From positions 1-8,739 of the forward strand of contig JALQZL010000062.1 in the NCBI GenBank assembly GCA_023258355.1: a stretch of DNA of 8,739 bases. The letters are read 5' to 3'. The notes under the pieces are model-generated. The model made no database searches. It worked only from the letters and a program-made list of their open reading frames with translations, and was not told where the DNA came from. A program made the position numbers and the translations under genes. This document shows positions 1 through 7,150 of the stretch, one piece after another; within the stretch, counting starts at the first letter, position 1, and every line of letters starts with the position of its first letter. The stretch is from Wenzhouxiangellaceae bacterium. GTDB lineage: Bacteria; Pseudomonadota; Gammaproteobacteria; Xanthomonadales; Wenzhouxiangellaceae.

Positions 1-1165
1 GGTCTTGAATCACTGCGGTCACCATCTGCTCACACAACGCCAATTGCGATAGCTCAATAAACTCATTGGGCTGGTGTGCCTGGTCAATAGACCCTGGACC
101 ACACACAATGGAAGGAATGCCGGCAGCCTTAAAATTACCACCCTCAGTCGCAAACGCCACCTCTCCTGTGCCACCCGATTGCACCCCCGGAAATGTCGTG
201 ACCCACTCCTCAATACCAGCGTCTGGAGAGGGTATCAGCGGGGGCACACGTGCGATGGCCTTGGTCACAATGCTGGCATTGGACGCATGACGCCGTAAGT
301 CAGGTAAGACGTGAGCGTCTACCCAGTCGGTCAGCTCATTCAAAATCTCATCTGGGTCTTCCTCTGGTAAGGCACGGTATTCCCAAGAAAACTCACAATG
401 GGCTGGCAAGATATTGACTGCTGACCCCCCACTGATGAGCCCAACTTGCACCGTGGTGTAGGGGGGCTCACAGTTTCCAGACCCGCCCGCCAAACGCTTC
501 TTTTCTCCCAGTTGATAAAGGTGCTCAATCATTCGAGAGGCGGCAAAAATGGCGCCACCGCCTCGGTGGGGCTGGCTGGAGTGTGCTGCTTGGCCAGTCA
601 CAATCGTTTGGAAAACGTTGATTGATTTGTGGGCTCTGACCACTTGCATCTCAGTTGGCTCACCGATCAGTACATACTTCGGAGCGGGCCAGTGACTCAG
701 CGAATCAGAAATCAAGCGATCAACCCCAATACAACCAACCTCCTCATCATAAGACAGGGCCAAGTGGAGTGGCGCCTCCAGTGTGCTCAAATCTAGGCGA
801 CTCAAACATGCCAAACACACAGCCAAAAAGCCCTTCATGTCGGTACTGCCCCGACCGAATAAGCGATTATCTTTTGCTGTCAGTGTGAATGGATCGGTAT
901 CCCAAATCTGGCCCTCCACAGGGACAACATCCGTGTGGCCGGAGAGCACGATGCCACCAGCTGATTTTGGCCCCCAAGAGGCTAGGAGGTTGGCCTTTTG
1001 CCGCTCATCATCCCAGCTACGTGAGCAGCTCGCGCCCCACTGTGTTAACAACTCCTCCGCCCAATCGATCAATTCGAGGTTAGAGCGACTTGAGATAGTA
1101 TTGAAGGCCACTAGCTTTTCCAGATAGTGGATTGTCTCATCTGATGGTTGCATAGAAGGGCTCAC
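1..1165 (-). CDS. argE: Acetylornithine deacetylase (M20 metallopeptidase family), 3' end cut by window edge
   Basis: Likely hydrolyses N2-acetylornithine to ornithine and acetate in the cytoplasm, the linear route of arginine synthesis. The frame stays open to the window edge, giving 388 codons, close to the full length of the family (about 380-390), so probably only the last few codons are missing. All M20 dimetal-site residues are visible: His77 and Asp79 in SGHTDVVPV, Asp109 in GRGSTDMKG, Glu141 (general base) and Glu142 in YDEEVG, Glu169 in GEPTE, and His364 in QAHQPNEF. The middle part is the dimerisation (lid) domain. I chose the GTG at 1165-1163 over the ATG at 1153 because GAGGTGAT sits 6 nt before the GTG and about 18 nt from the ATG. 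The GTG overlaps the upstream symporter stop as GTGA, implying coupled translation. Other M20 deacylases are possible, but the IDQAH..NEF tail is ArgE-like. Confidence 0.9.
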   Translation of the reverse strand, partial: MSPSMQPSDETIHYLEKLVAFNTISSRSNLELIDWAEELLTQWGASCSRSWDDERQKANLLASWGPKSAGGIVLSGHTDVVPVEGQIWDTDPFTLTAKDNRLFGRGSTDMKGFLAVCLACLSRLDLSTLEAPLHLALSYDEEVGCIGVDRLISDSLSHWPAPKYVLIGEPTEMQVVRAHKSINVFQTIVTGQAAHSSQPHRGGGAIFAASRMIEHLYQLGEKKRLAGGSGNCEPPYTTVQVGLISGGSAVNILPAHCEFSWEYRALPEEDPDEILNELTDWVDAHVLPDLRRHASNASIVTKAIARVPPLIPSPDAGIEEWVTTFPGVQSGGTGEVAFATEGGNFKAAGIPSIVCGPGSIDQAHQPNEFIELSQLALCEQMVTAVIQD

Positions 1166-2649
1166 TGCTTAATCACCTCATGACTGAGGTCTGGTTCTAT
1201 AAATAGCTTCACATGTGACTGGGCTTGGGCCGGTGTCAAATAGGAAATGGCAAGCAATACGGGGATGTGGACCATTAGGCCAAAAATACCCTCATGCAGA
1301 CCCCAAGGCATCATCTCTGGATTAAAAAATCCATACAGCGCAGCCCCTGAACCTGCCAAAAGACCGGCACACACCCCTTGCGTGGTTGCTCTTGACCAAA
1401 ACAGTGCCGCAACCACTGGTGGCGCAAGCTGGGCAATGACACCGTAGGAGGTGAGCAGAAGGACGACCAGAGATTGGCTCTCACCAACAGCAAAGTAATA
1501 ACTGATGCCACCGGCCACCACGATCAAGACTTTGATTAAAGCGCGTTGGGCTGACTCTGACATGGGCTTAAATGGCCTGAGTCCATCTTCCACAGCCACC
1601 GAGGCTGTTGCATGCAACAAGGCGTCTCCTGTTGACATTGAGGCAGACAAGGCGCCCGCACAAAAAAGACCCACCACGATCAGCGGTAACTCAACATTCA
1701 AAATTAGGTGGGGCAAAATAAAATCGGGTTGGTCAAGATTTGGGACGGTCATGACACCAGCAAAACCGATTAAAAAGACGGGCACCAAAAATAACTGGAA
1801 GGTGGGAAACAAAACAACGGTGCGCCGAATAATGCGCTCATCACGCGCGGTAAATGCCTTCATAAAAATGTGTGGCCACATGGTTAAACCAATGGCGCTG
1901 ATAATGATGGCACTGGTATAACCGCCCCATTGCCATGGTTCACCACCGCTGGTCAAACCCGGAAGCGTCAAGAGCTCTGGTCGTGCTGCAATAATCTCAG
2001 TGAACATGGGTCCGATGCCACCATGTAAAGCGCTGGGTAAATAAAGGCCTAGCGCCCAAGCAATCACAATCATGAAAATGCCTTGGAATGTGTTCGTCCA
2101 ACCGACTGCGGCCACACCACTGGTTAGAACATAAATCAAGACAATCCCATAACTGATCAATGCGCCTAGCCATAGGGGCACATGGCCTTGTGTGACTGCC
2201 TCAATCACAATGCCTGCCCCTTTTATCTGCAAAGTAATGTAAGGAATCAAAGCAATCACGCTCACCAATGCAATGAGCGCTGAAAGTCCTTTGGATGGAA
2301 ACCGTGCCGTTAGAAATTGTGCTTGTGTGACTAGCTTTAGGCGTCGGCCAATACGGGCGACTTTGGGTCCAATCACATACCAAGGGGCCATTCCCAACAC
2401 ACCATAGGAGAGAATGTAGAAAGCCGCAGCACCCCGAGAATACGCCCACCCAGGACCACCCAAAAAAGCAAAGGCAGAAAACACCGTTGCACCGGTGACA
2501 AAGTACATGATGAGGAGATTGAAGTTGCGATCACCTGCGACAAAACCATCAACAGTGGCTGACATGCCCTTCCCTGCTCTGAGGCCGATGATCAGGGTGA
2601 TGGCCAAGTAGGCAGCAATCATCATGGAGACCCAGACCCAATCGGCCAT
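1162..2649 (-). CDS. Sodium:solute symporter family (SSS) permease
   Basis: A polytopic inner-membrane protein of 495 residues with many hydrophobic segments (about 13 expected for the family). It probably couples Na+ entry to uptake of a small organic solute. The N-terminal part has the SSS-style first helix and the FVAGDRNFN / TGATVFSAFAFLGGPGW region. The segment SASMSTGD at residues 335-342 matches the conserved family region that holds the Na2 sodium-site serine and threonine. The substrate cannot be read from the sequence. Relatives paired with DUF3311 proteins include monocarboxylate-type permeases, but amino acids or pantothenate-like solutes remain possible. I start it at the ATG at 2649, which has GAGGAG 10 nt upstream, and not at the in-frame TTG at 2667, which overlaps that SD. 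The ATG lies 1 nt after the DUF3311 stop. The stop overlaps argE as GTGA, so all three genes are likely one operon. Confidence 0.9.
   Translation of the reverse strand: MADWVWVSMMIAAYLAITLIIGLRAGKGMSATVDGFVAGDRNFNLLIMYFVTGATVFSAFAFLGGPGWAYSRGAAAFYILSYGVLGMAPWYVIGPKVARIGRRLKLVTQAQFLTARFPSKGLSALIALVSVIALIPYITLQIKGAGIVIEAVTQGHVPLWLGALISYGIVLIYVLTSGVAAVGWTNTFQGIFMIVIAWALGLYLPSALHGGIGPMFTEIIAARPELLTLPGLTSGGEPWQWGGYTSAIIISAIGLTMWPHIFMKAFTARDERIIRRTVVLFPTFQLFLVPVFLIGFAGVMTVPNLDQPDFILPHLILNVELPLIVVGLFCAGALSASMSTGDALLHATASVAVEDGLRPFKPMSESAQRALIKVLIVVAGGISYYFAVGESQSLVVLLLTSYGVIAQLAPPVVAALFWSRATTQGVCAGLLAGSGAALYGFFNPEMMPWGLHEGIFGLMVHIPVLLAISYLTPAQAQSHVKLFIEPDLSHEVIKQ
1172..1179 (-). promoter_or_regulatory. 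Shine-Dalgarno site that decides the argE start
   Basis: GAGGTGAT on the minus strand is a long match to the anti-SD of 16S rRNA. It lies 6 nt upstream of the GTG at 1165-1163, and too far upstream of the ATG at 1153 to serve it. It sits inside the last codons of the symporter gene, so ribosomes ending there could reinitiate on argE. Confidence 0.65.
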
Positions 2650-2650
2650 G

Positions 2651-2854
2651 TTAGCGGCGCTCCTCAAACCAGTTTAGGATCACTAAAACCACAAATCCCA
2701 ATAAAATCCATGCGATAGACCATGCCAGAGGCAATGGAAATCCGAAAATCAAAGGCAGAGGGTCTTTAAACAAGGTCACCACAGGCCAAGTCACTGCCAG
2801 TGCGTAAAGGCCAAAAAAGGCCATAACCAAACGATGGAAAGTCGAGCGTTTCAT
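2651..2854 (-). CDS. DUF3311 family small membrane protein, probable symporter partner
   Basis: A 67-residue protein with two hydrophobic segments, roughly residues 8-28 and 40-61. They are joined by a short loop rich in proline (LFKDPLPLIFGFPLP), and the C-terminus is charged (NWFEERR). Size, layout and position match the DUF3311 family (PF11755), whose members are typically encoded directly before an SSS permease. The two may form a complex, or the small protein may aid folding or stability of the permease. That role is inference. The stop is 1 nt from the symporter ATG. The ATG at 2854 has no clear Shine-Dalgarno sequence; a TACTAT hexamer ends 6 nt before it. Confidence 0.82.
   Translation of the reverse strand: MKRSTFHRLVMAFFGLYALAVTWPVVTLFKDPLPLIFGFPLPLAWSIAWILLGFVVLVILNWFEERR
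2660..2665 (-). promoter_or_regulatory. Shine-Dalgarno site of the symporter gene
   Basis: GAGGAG on the minus strand lies 10 nt before the ATG at 2649-2647 and within the 3' end of the DUF3311 gene. It argues for the ATG start and against the in-frame TTG at 2667, which would begin inside the site. Confidence 0.6.
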
Positions 2855-2902
2855 GGATGTATAGTAGCAAGAACGGCCCTTAAGTGAGTATCATGTGTGC
2901 TC
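2855..2902. promoter_or_regulatory. Divergent intergenic region with promoter(s) for both flanking operons
   Basis: These 48 bp separate two genes read outward, so transcription of both operons must start here or just inside the opposite gene. On the minus strand a -10-like TACTAT (2866-2861) ends 6 nt from the ATG at 2854. On the plus strand a -10-like TATCAT (2889-2894) ends 8 nt from the ATG at 2903. A second plus-strand candidate is TATAGT at 2860-2865. No good -35 hexamer is visible at 16-18 bp for any of them, so the exact promoters are uncertain. No clear operator palindrome beyond the short CTTAAG at 2879-2884. Confidence 0.35.
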
Positions 2903-3175
2903 ATGGCAATCGATATTCAAAGACCCCACAACAAAACGCAAGACCAAGCTTGGACCATAGCCAGTGACTTAGCCAGAGACTTGGCTGAGCGCTTTGGTGT
3001 CGACTACGGCATTGAAGGGAATCATCTGCACTTCGAACGTCCTGGCGTCGCTGGCACCATTGAAGTCGATGCGACAATTATTCGGGTTACCGCCCGGTTG
3101 AATTTTCTATTGGGTTACTTGGAGCCCAAGATTATTGATGAAATCAATAAATATCTCGATGACCACTTTGATTAA
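2903..3175 (+). CDS. Polyhydroxyalkanoic acid system (PHA granule) family protein
   Basis: A 90-residue soluble protein with no signal peptide or membrane segment. It has the pattern of the PHA_gran_rgn family (PF09650): an N-terminal I-D-I-x-R-x-H stretch, an alpha-helical A..LA.DLAERFG segment, then G-N-x-L-x-F-x-R-x-G-V-x-G-T-I at about 42-57, and a C-terminal helix I-x-x-E-I-x-x-Y-L-D. Some relatives are encoded in polyhydroxyalkanoate loci and are thought to act at the granule. Many others occur without PHA genes and have no proven role; no PHA synthase or phasin gene is visible here. I prefer the ATG at 2903; an in-frame GTG at 2897 is the alternative. Neither has a clear SD. The stop is 10 nt from the next ATG, so it is cotranscribed with the peptidase. 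Confidence 0.82.
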   Translation: MAIDIQRPHNKTQDQAWTIASDLARDLAERFGVDYGIEGNHLHFERPGVAGTIEVDATIIRVTARLNFLLGYLEPKIIDEINKYLDDHFD

Positions 3176-3178
3176 GGA
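3174..3178 (+). promoter_or_regulatory. Shine-Dalgarno site of the peptidase gene
   Basis: AAGGA overlaps the TAA stop of the preceding gene and lies 7 nt before the ATG at 3186. It fixes the start so that the protein begins directly with a signal peptide. An upstream in-frame ATG at 3135 would add 17 residues that overlap the previous gene and hide the signal peptide. Confidence 0.65.
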
Positions 3179-3185
3179 CGTTGTT

Positions 3186-5441
3186 ATGCCCCGTTTCATT
3201 CTTGGCAGCCTGGCACTTCTCCTCTCATCCGCAGCCTTTTCCCAGGTGTCTCAGAGCCCTGAGCTCACCATCGAACGCATCTTTTCAAGTCCTGCGCTGT
3301 CGGGAAACACACTCAGAGAGGTCAAACTTTCCCCCGCTGGAGATCGCGTGACCTTCATTCAGGGTCGAGACACTGATAGAGACATGATGGATCTATGGGA
3401 GTATCACCTAGCCTCTGAAGAGACTCGAGTACTCGTCCGTGCTGATTCGGTGATGCCAACAGAAGCCGCCCTCAGCGATGAGGAAAAAGCGAGACGAGAG
3501 CGCGCTCGCATCTCTGGTTTAAGAGGCATTGTTGACTATCAGTGGTCCTCTGATGGGCGGTTTCTTCTTTTCCCGCTGGGGGGCAACATCTTCGTACTCG
3601 ATGTATCGAGTGAAGACGCAAGCGTTCAACAGATTACGGCTAGCGATGAGTTCGATACGGATCCACAGATCTCACCAGACGGTGAGCATGTCGCTTTTGT
3701 CCGCAACCAAAATCTGATGATTGCTCACATTGAAACAAAGACAACTTGGCCGCTGACACTGGATGGCCAAGGCCCAATCAAAAATGGCATGGCGGAATTT
3801 ATTGCACAAGAAGAGATGGGACGCAATACTGGCTTTTGGTGGTCACCCAACTCGGATGCGATTGCCTTTTTGAGAGTCGATGAATCACCTATCGAAATCA
3901 CACGACGATATGAAGTGAATGCCCAACAGATTGACATGGTTGAGCAGCGCTACCCCTATGCAGGCACCCCTAATGTCACCTATCAACTTGGCATTACCTC
4001 TATTGATTCCACACCCTCTCAGCGTGAGTTGGTTTGGGTTGATCTCGGAGAGGAAAAAGATATCTACATCCCTCGCGTTAACTGGGTCCCTGATGGAAGA
4101 TCACTGACGTTTCAGCATCAATCTCGTGATCAGAAAAGATTAAAGCTGATTCAATTTGATCGAGAAACAGGCACTCAAGAGGTGTTGCTGGAAGAGTCCT
4201 CACCTACTTGGATCAATCTGCATGACAATCTTTATTTCTTGCAGGATGGCTCAGGCTTCGTGTGGTCTTCTGAACGTAATGGATTCAATCATTTATATCG
4301 ATATCGCTTTGATGATGGCGCCATCATGCCACTCACCACAGGCCCATGGTCTGTTGATGAACTGACGGGCATCAATGAAAAATTAGGCTTGGTCTACTTT
4401 ACAGCCGCTTACCCAGACCCAACCCAAAAGCAGCTTCTCAGAACGTCTTTAATCACTCAATCACCGGAAGCGATCACCGTCATATCCAAGCGCAGCGGGT
4501 GGCACGAGGTTGTGATGGATTCGACAGCATCGGTGTATGTTGACCGATTCTCCAGTGTCAACCAGCCGCCGCAATTGTCTTTGCATACAGCAGACGGTAC
4601 GCGCATATCTTGGCTGATTGCCAATGAGCTCAATCCCACGCACCCCTATTGGCCCTATCTTGCAAATCACCGAGGTGGCGAGTTCGGTGTACTGATTGGC
4701 CCACAGGCGCAGAAGCTTCATTACCGCATGATTCGTCCACCTAATTTTGATCCCAATAGGCGCTACCCCGTCTTCATGCATGTCTACGGTGGGCCCACAT
4801 CAAGATTGGCCACCAACCAGTGGGCTCGGAGGGCTTTGATTGATCAATACATGGCACAGCGTGGTTATGTCGTGTTCACGCTGGATAATCGAGGTGTAGA
4901 ACGCCAAGGAAAAGCATTCCAAGACGCCGCCTATCAAGCTTTGGGGCGTATTGAAATGGTGGATCAAATGATTGGCGTGGATTGGCTTCGCTCACAACGT
5001 TTTGTTGATCCAGATCGCATCGGCATTTTCGGCTGGAGCTATGGTGGCTATCTCTCGCTCATGGCAGCCAGCCAGTATCCAGACGATTTCGGTGCTGTTG
5101 TGTCAGTTGCGCCAGTGACCGATTGGCGCCTATACGACACCCATTACACGGAGCGCTACATGGGCCACCCAGGCATTGATCCTGAGGTTTATGAGCAAGG
5201 AAATGTTTTGACTTACGCGTCAGACATCGCCAAGCCCTTACTCTTGATCCACGGCATGGCAGATGACAATGTCTTGTTCACGCACTCGACTTTGCTGATG
5301 CAAAAGCTGCAAGAAGAAGGCATCGCTTTTGACTTGATGACTTATCCTGGTGAGAAACACTCCATCTCGGGATCTGCCCAGAGACAGCATGTCTATGAAA
5401 CGATCACTCGTTTCTTTGACCGTCATTTGCAACCAGACTAG
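3186..5441 (+). CDS. Exported S9-family dipeptidyl peptidase IV-like serine peptidase
   Basis: Predicted to remove N-terminal dipeptides from peptides, with preference for proline or alanine in the second position, probably in the periplasm. It has 751 residues, normal for bacterial DPP IV. Residues 1-19 form a signal peptide (hydrophobic ILGSLALLLSSAA, likely cut after AFS). A beta-propeller domain follows, with repeated SPDG/SSDG-like blade motifs. It contains the Glu209-Glu210 pair in QEEMGR, equivalent to the pair that binds the substrate N-terminus in DPP IV. The C-terminal alpha/beta-hydrolase carries oxyanion-hole Tyr534 in VYGGP, nucleophile Ser618 in GWSYGGY, Asp693 in HGMADDNV and His725 in GEKHS. 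The 32-residue Asp-His spacing equals that of human DPP IV. All catalytic residues are present, so it should be active. It probably feeds peptide uptake. Its TAG shares a CTAG with the convergent aceK stop. Confidence 0.92.
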   Translation: MPRFILGSLALLLSSAAFSQVSQSPELTIERIFSSPALSGNTLREVKLSPAGDRVTFIQGRDTDRDMMDLWEYHLASEETRVLVRADSVMPTEAALSDEEKARRERARISGLRGIVDYQWSSDGRFLLFPLGGNIFVLDVSSEDASVQQITASDEFDTDPQISPDGEHVAFVRNQNLMIAHIETKTTWPLTLDGQGPIKNGMAEFIAQEEMGRNTGFWWSPNSDAIAFLRVDESPIEITRRYEVNAQQIDMVEQRYPYAGTPNVTYQLGITSIDSTPSQRELVWVDLGEEKDIYIPRVNWVPDGRSLTFQHQSRDQKRLKLIQFDRETGTQEVLLEESSPTWINLHDNLYFLQDGSGFVWSSERNGFNHLYRYRFDDGAIMPLTTGPWSVDELTGINEKLGLVYFTAAYPDPTQKQLLRTSLITQSPEAITVISKRSGWHEVVMDSTASVYVDRFSSVNQPPQLSLHTADGTRISWLIANELNPTHPYWPYLANHRGGEFGVLIGPQAQKLHYRMIRPPNFDPNRRYPVFMHVYGGPTSRLATNQWARRALIDQYMAQRGYVVFTLDNRGVERQGKAFQDAAYQALGRIEMVDQMIGVDWLRSQRFVDPDRIGIFGWSYGGYLSLMAASQYPDDFGAVVSVAPVTDWRLYDTHYTERYMGHPGIDPEVYEQGNVLTYASDIAKPLLLIHGMADDNVLFTHSTLLMQKLQEEGIAFDLMTYPGEKHSISGSAQRQHVYETITRFFDRHLQPD

Positions 5442-7150
5442 AGCATTGCTTTTGAGGTAAAGGGTGGCACATCGAGGAGCTGACCTGAACTCAGATCAGC
5501 TTGCACTTGTCTCCACCAATCTGCATCAAATAGCTCTTGATGGTGCTTTTTAAGCAGAGCCAAACGTTCAGGCCCAAGTCCCATGAACAAAGAAAATTGT
5601 TCTGGAAAGACATCATTTTCACCCACATAGAACCAAGGTTCATCACTCATACCATACACATCGTCATCAGCCTCTGGCCAGTGGCGGAAATGACATTCGC
5701 TCATCAACCTAAGTTCATCGTAGTCATAAAAAACAACACGACCCGACCCTGTCACACCAAAGTTTTTTGGCAAAAGATCACCTGCAAAAATATTAGAGCG
5801 TGCCAAATCCTTGATTGATTGGCCGTAATCAATCACGGCTTGCATTGCAGACGCTTCATCGGCCTCAGCTAGATATAGATCCAGCGGGCGAACGCGTCTT
5901 TCCACATAGCAGTGATGAATGATTAAATCTGACTCACTTCGCTCAACTAGCCGTTGGCATTGAGATTCAATCACATCGAGAAGTGGTTTAGATAAGCTAC
6001 CAAGTGGGATTTTTAACTCTCTAAATTCCTGGGCATCAATCAGCCGCCCAATACGGTCATGTCGAAAAACCAAATGGTAGCGCTCTAAGACCTCAGTCCT
6101 GGTCACCTGCTTTGACGGTGCGAATCGATCACGGATCAATTTAAAAACCAAAGGGTACGAAGGCAATGTAAATACCAGCATCACCATTCCTTTTTTCCCT
6201 TCGGCTTCGACTAACGCCTCTTGACAATCGGCTTGCAGATGAGCAAAAAAAGACTGGTAACGCTCTGTCTTTCCCTGCTTGACCCGACCTAGAACAGTGT
6301 ATAACTCAGCGATGGGTTTGCTGGGTAAGAGCTGGGAAAGAAAATAAATGACAGGCTCCACCTGATCAAGATCAGCCATAAAATAGTTAAACGTGTAGCC
6401 AAATAAAATGCTCAATTCTTGACGTTCGAGTAAAACAGCCTCCAGCCAAATGCCATCACAACCTGAGGCGAAGACAAAGACAATCGGCTGGGGGGCGGAG
6501 GCATCGCCCATGTACCCGACGCGATAAGCTCGGCCACCCCGATAAAAGTAGGCATCCAGCATCTCCACAGGCTGGGGTCCTTCATCAGACAGGCTTGTCG
6601 ATAAATGATGCTGCAGGGCTGCGGTATCGACAGATACCGACCCTGGCCACTGTGAGCCAAGGGAGGAAACGAGTGCCACGAGATCTTCTGGGTTTGAGCT
6701 ATCTAAGGAGATGGTCTGGCTAATCGAATCACTGGGCCTCGGCTGACTGAGCTTGGCAGCATCCGTGGCGGTAAACTCAATGGCCTCGTCAACGCCGGTT
6801 GTCTTAAAAAGTCGCCGACTAATCGTGTTAAAGAAAGTTCGATAGAGCTTGACGTCGACATAGTCCGCTGTTTTCGCGGCGAAGGTCTTCTTAATTTCCA
6901 CCCAAATTGGTCGCCTGAAAAGCCGATCCCCCAAAATTTGCTCTAGGCGCGAAATCGTCTCATGGATAACCTCATCGTAGAGTGCATACCGCGTAGAGAC
7001 ATCTTGTGTCATCCCTACTCGATCATTCGCTACAAAACGTCGACGAGCACGACGCGTGATGTCGGCAAAGCTGGCGTTGTAGTCATCAAAAGCTTGATGT
7101 ATGCACTCGAGTGCTGCCTCAACCTTGATACGTTGAGGCCCTGAGATCAT
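5438..7150 (-). CDS. aceK: Isocitrate dehydrogenase kinase/phosphatase
   Basis: A bifunctional cytoplasmic enzyme that phosphorylates isocitrate dehydrogenase to switch it off and dephosphorylates it to restore it, thereby directing carbon into the glyoxylate bypass. The 570 residues match E. coli AceK (578) along the length. Residues 1-310 form the regulatory domain. The kinase fold holds the glycine-rich loop EGKKGMVM (317-324), Lys337 in VFKLIRDRFAP, HDRIGRLIDAQEF (364-376; Asp372), Asp458 in FAGDLLPKNFGV and Asp476 and Asp478 in VFYDYDE. These correspond to E. coli residues offset by one (Lys336, Asp371, Asp457, Asp475). The loop differs from the usual APGIRG type. The C-terminus is slightly shorter. 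The ATG overlaps the nadE stop (ATGA) and has no strong SD, so translation is probably coupled to nadE. The malate synthase and isocitrate lyase genes usual in enteric aceBAK are not in this window. Confidence 0.96.
   Translation of the reverse strand: MISGPQRIKVEAALECIHQAFDDYNASFADITRRARRRFVANDRVGMTQDVSTRYALYDEVIHETISRLEQILGDRLFRRPIWVEIKKTFAAKTADYVDVKLYRTFFNTISRRLFKTTGVDEAIEFTATDAAKLSQPRPSDSISQTISLDSSNPEDLVALVSSLGSQWPGSVSVDTAALQHHLSTSLSDEGPQPVEMLDAYFYRGGRAYRVGYMGDASAPQPIVFVFASGCDGIWLEAVLLERQELSILFGYTFNYFMADLDQVEPVIYFLSQLLPSKPIAELYTVLGRVKQGKTERYQSFFAHLQADCQEALVEAEGKKGMVMLVFTLPSYPLVFKLIRDRFAPSKQVTRTEVLERYHLVFRHDRIGRLIDAQEFRELKIPLGSLSKPLLDVIESQCQRLVERSESDLIIHHCYVERRVRPLDLYLAEADEASAMQAVIDYGQSIKDLARSNIFAGDLLPKNFGVTGSGRVVFYDYDELRLMSECHFRHWPEADDDVYGMSDEPWFYVGENDVFPEQFSLFMGLGPERLALLKKHHQELFDADWWRQVQADLSSGQLLDVPPFTSKAML
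5478..5501. repeat. Inverted repeat just past the convergent stop codons
   Basis: AGCTGA at 5478-5483 pairs with TCAGCT at 5496-5501. Inside it, after one mismatch on each side, CTG at 5485-5487 pairs with CAG at 5492-5494, leaving a 4-nt loop. It lies inside the last codons of aceK and 37 nt past the peptidase stop. No T-run follows on either strand, so it is not a typical intrinsic terminator. It may be a pause or 3'-end-protecting hairpin, or chance. Confidence 0.3.

Noticed and set aside
783..1127. Plus-strand 114-codon open frame opposite argE
   Set aside because: Antisense to conserved ArgE metal-site motifs; the product is low in recognisable structure and has no translation signal.
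1606..1619. Perfect 14-nt palindrome TGTTGCATGCAACA inside the symporter gene
   Set aside because: It encodes the conserved LLHATA stretch. About 0.5 palindromes of this length are expected by chance in a window this size, and it lies far from any start, so a regulatory role is unsupported.
1505..1921. Plus-strand 138-codon open frame opposite the symporter
   Set aside because: Its product resembles no family and is the antisense shadow of a clear transporter gene; no SD or promoter supports it.
2647..2667. TTG start at 2667 for the symporter
   Set aside because: The TTG overlaps the GAGGAG site that serves the ATG at 2649, and the first SSS helix begins right after that ATG.
3135..3185. 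Upstream in-frame extension of the peptidase by 17 residues
   Set aside because: It overlaps the PHA-family gene, has no SD, and would bury the signal peptide; the ATG at 3186 has AAGGA at the right distance.
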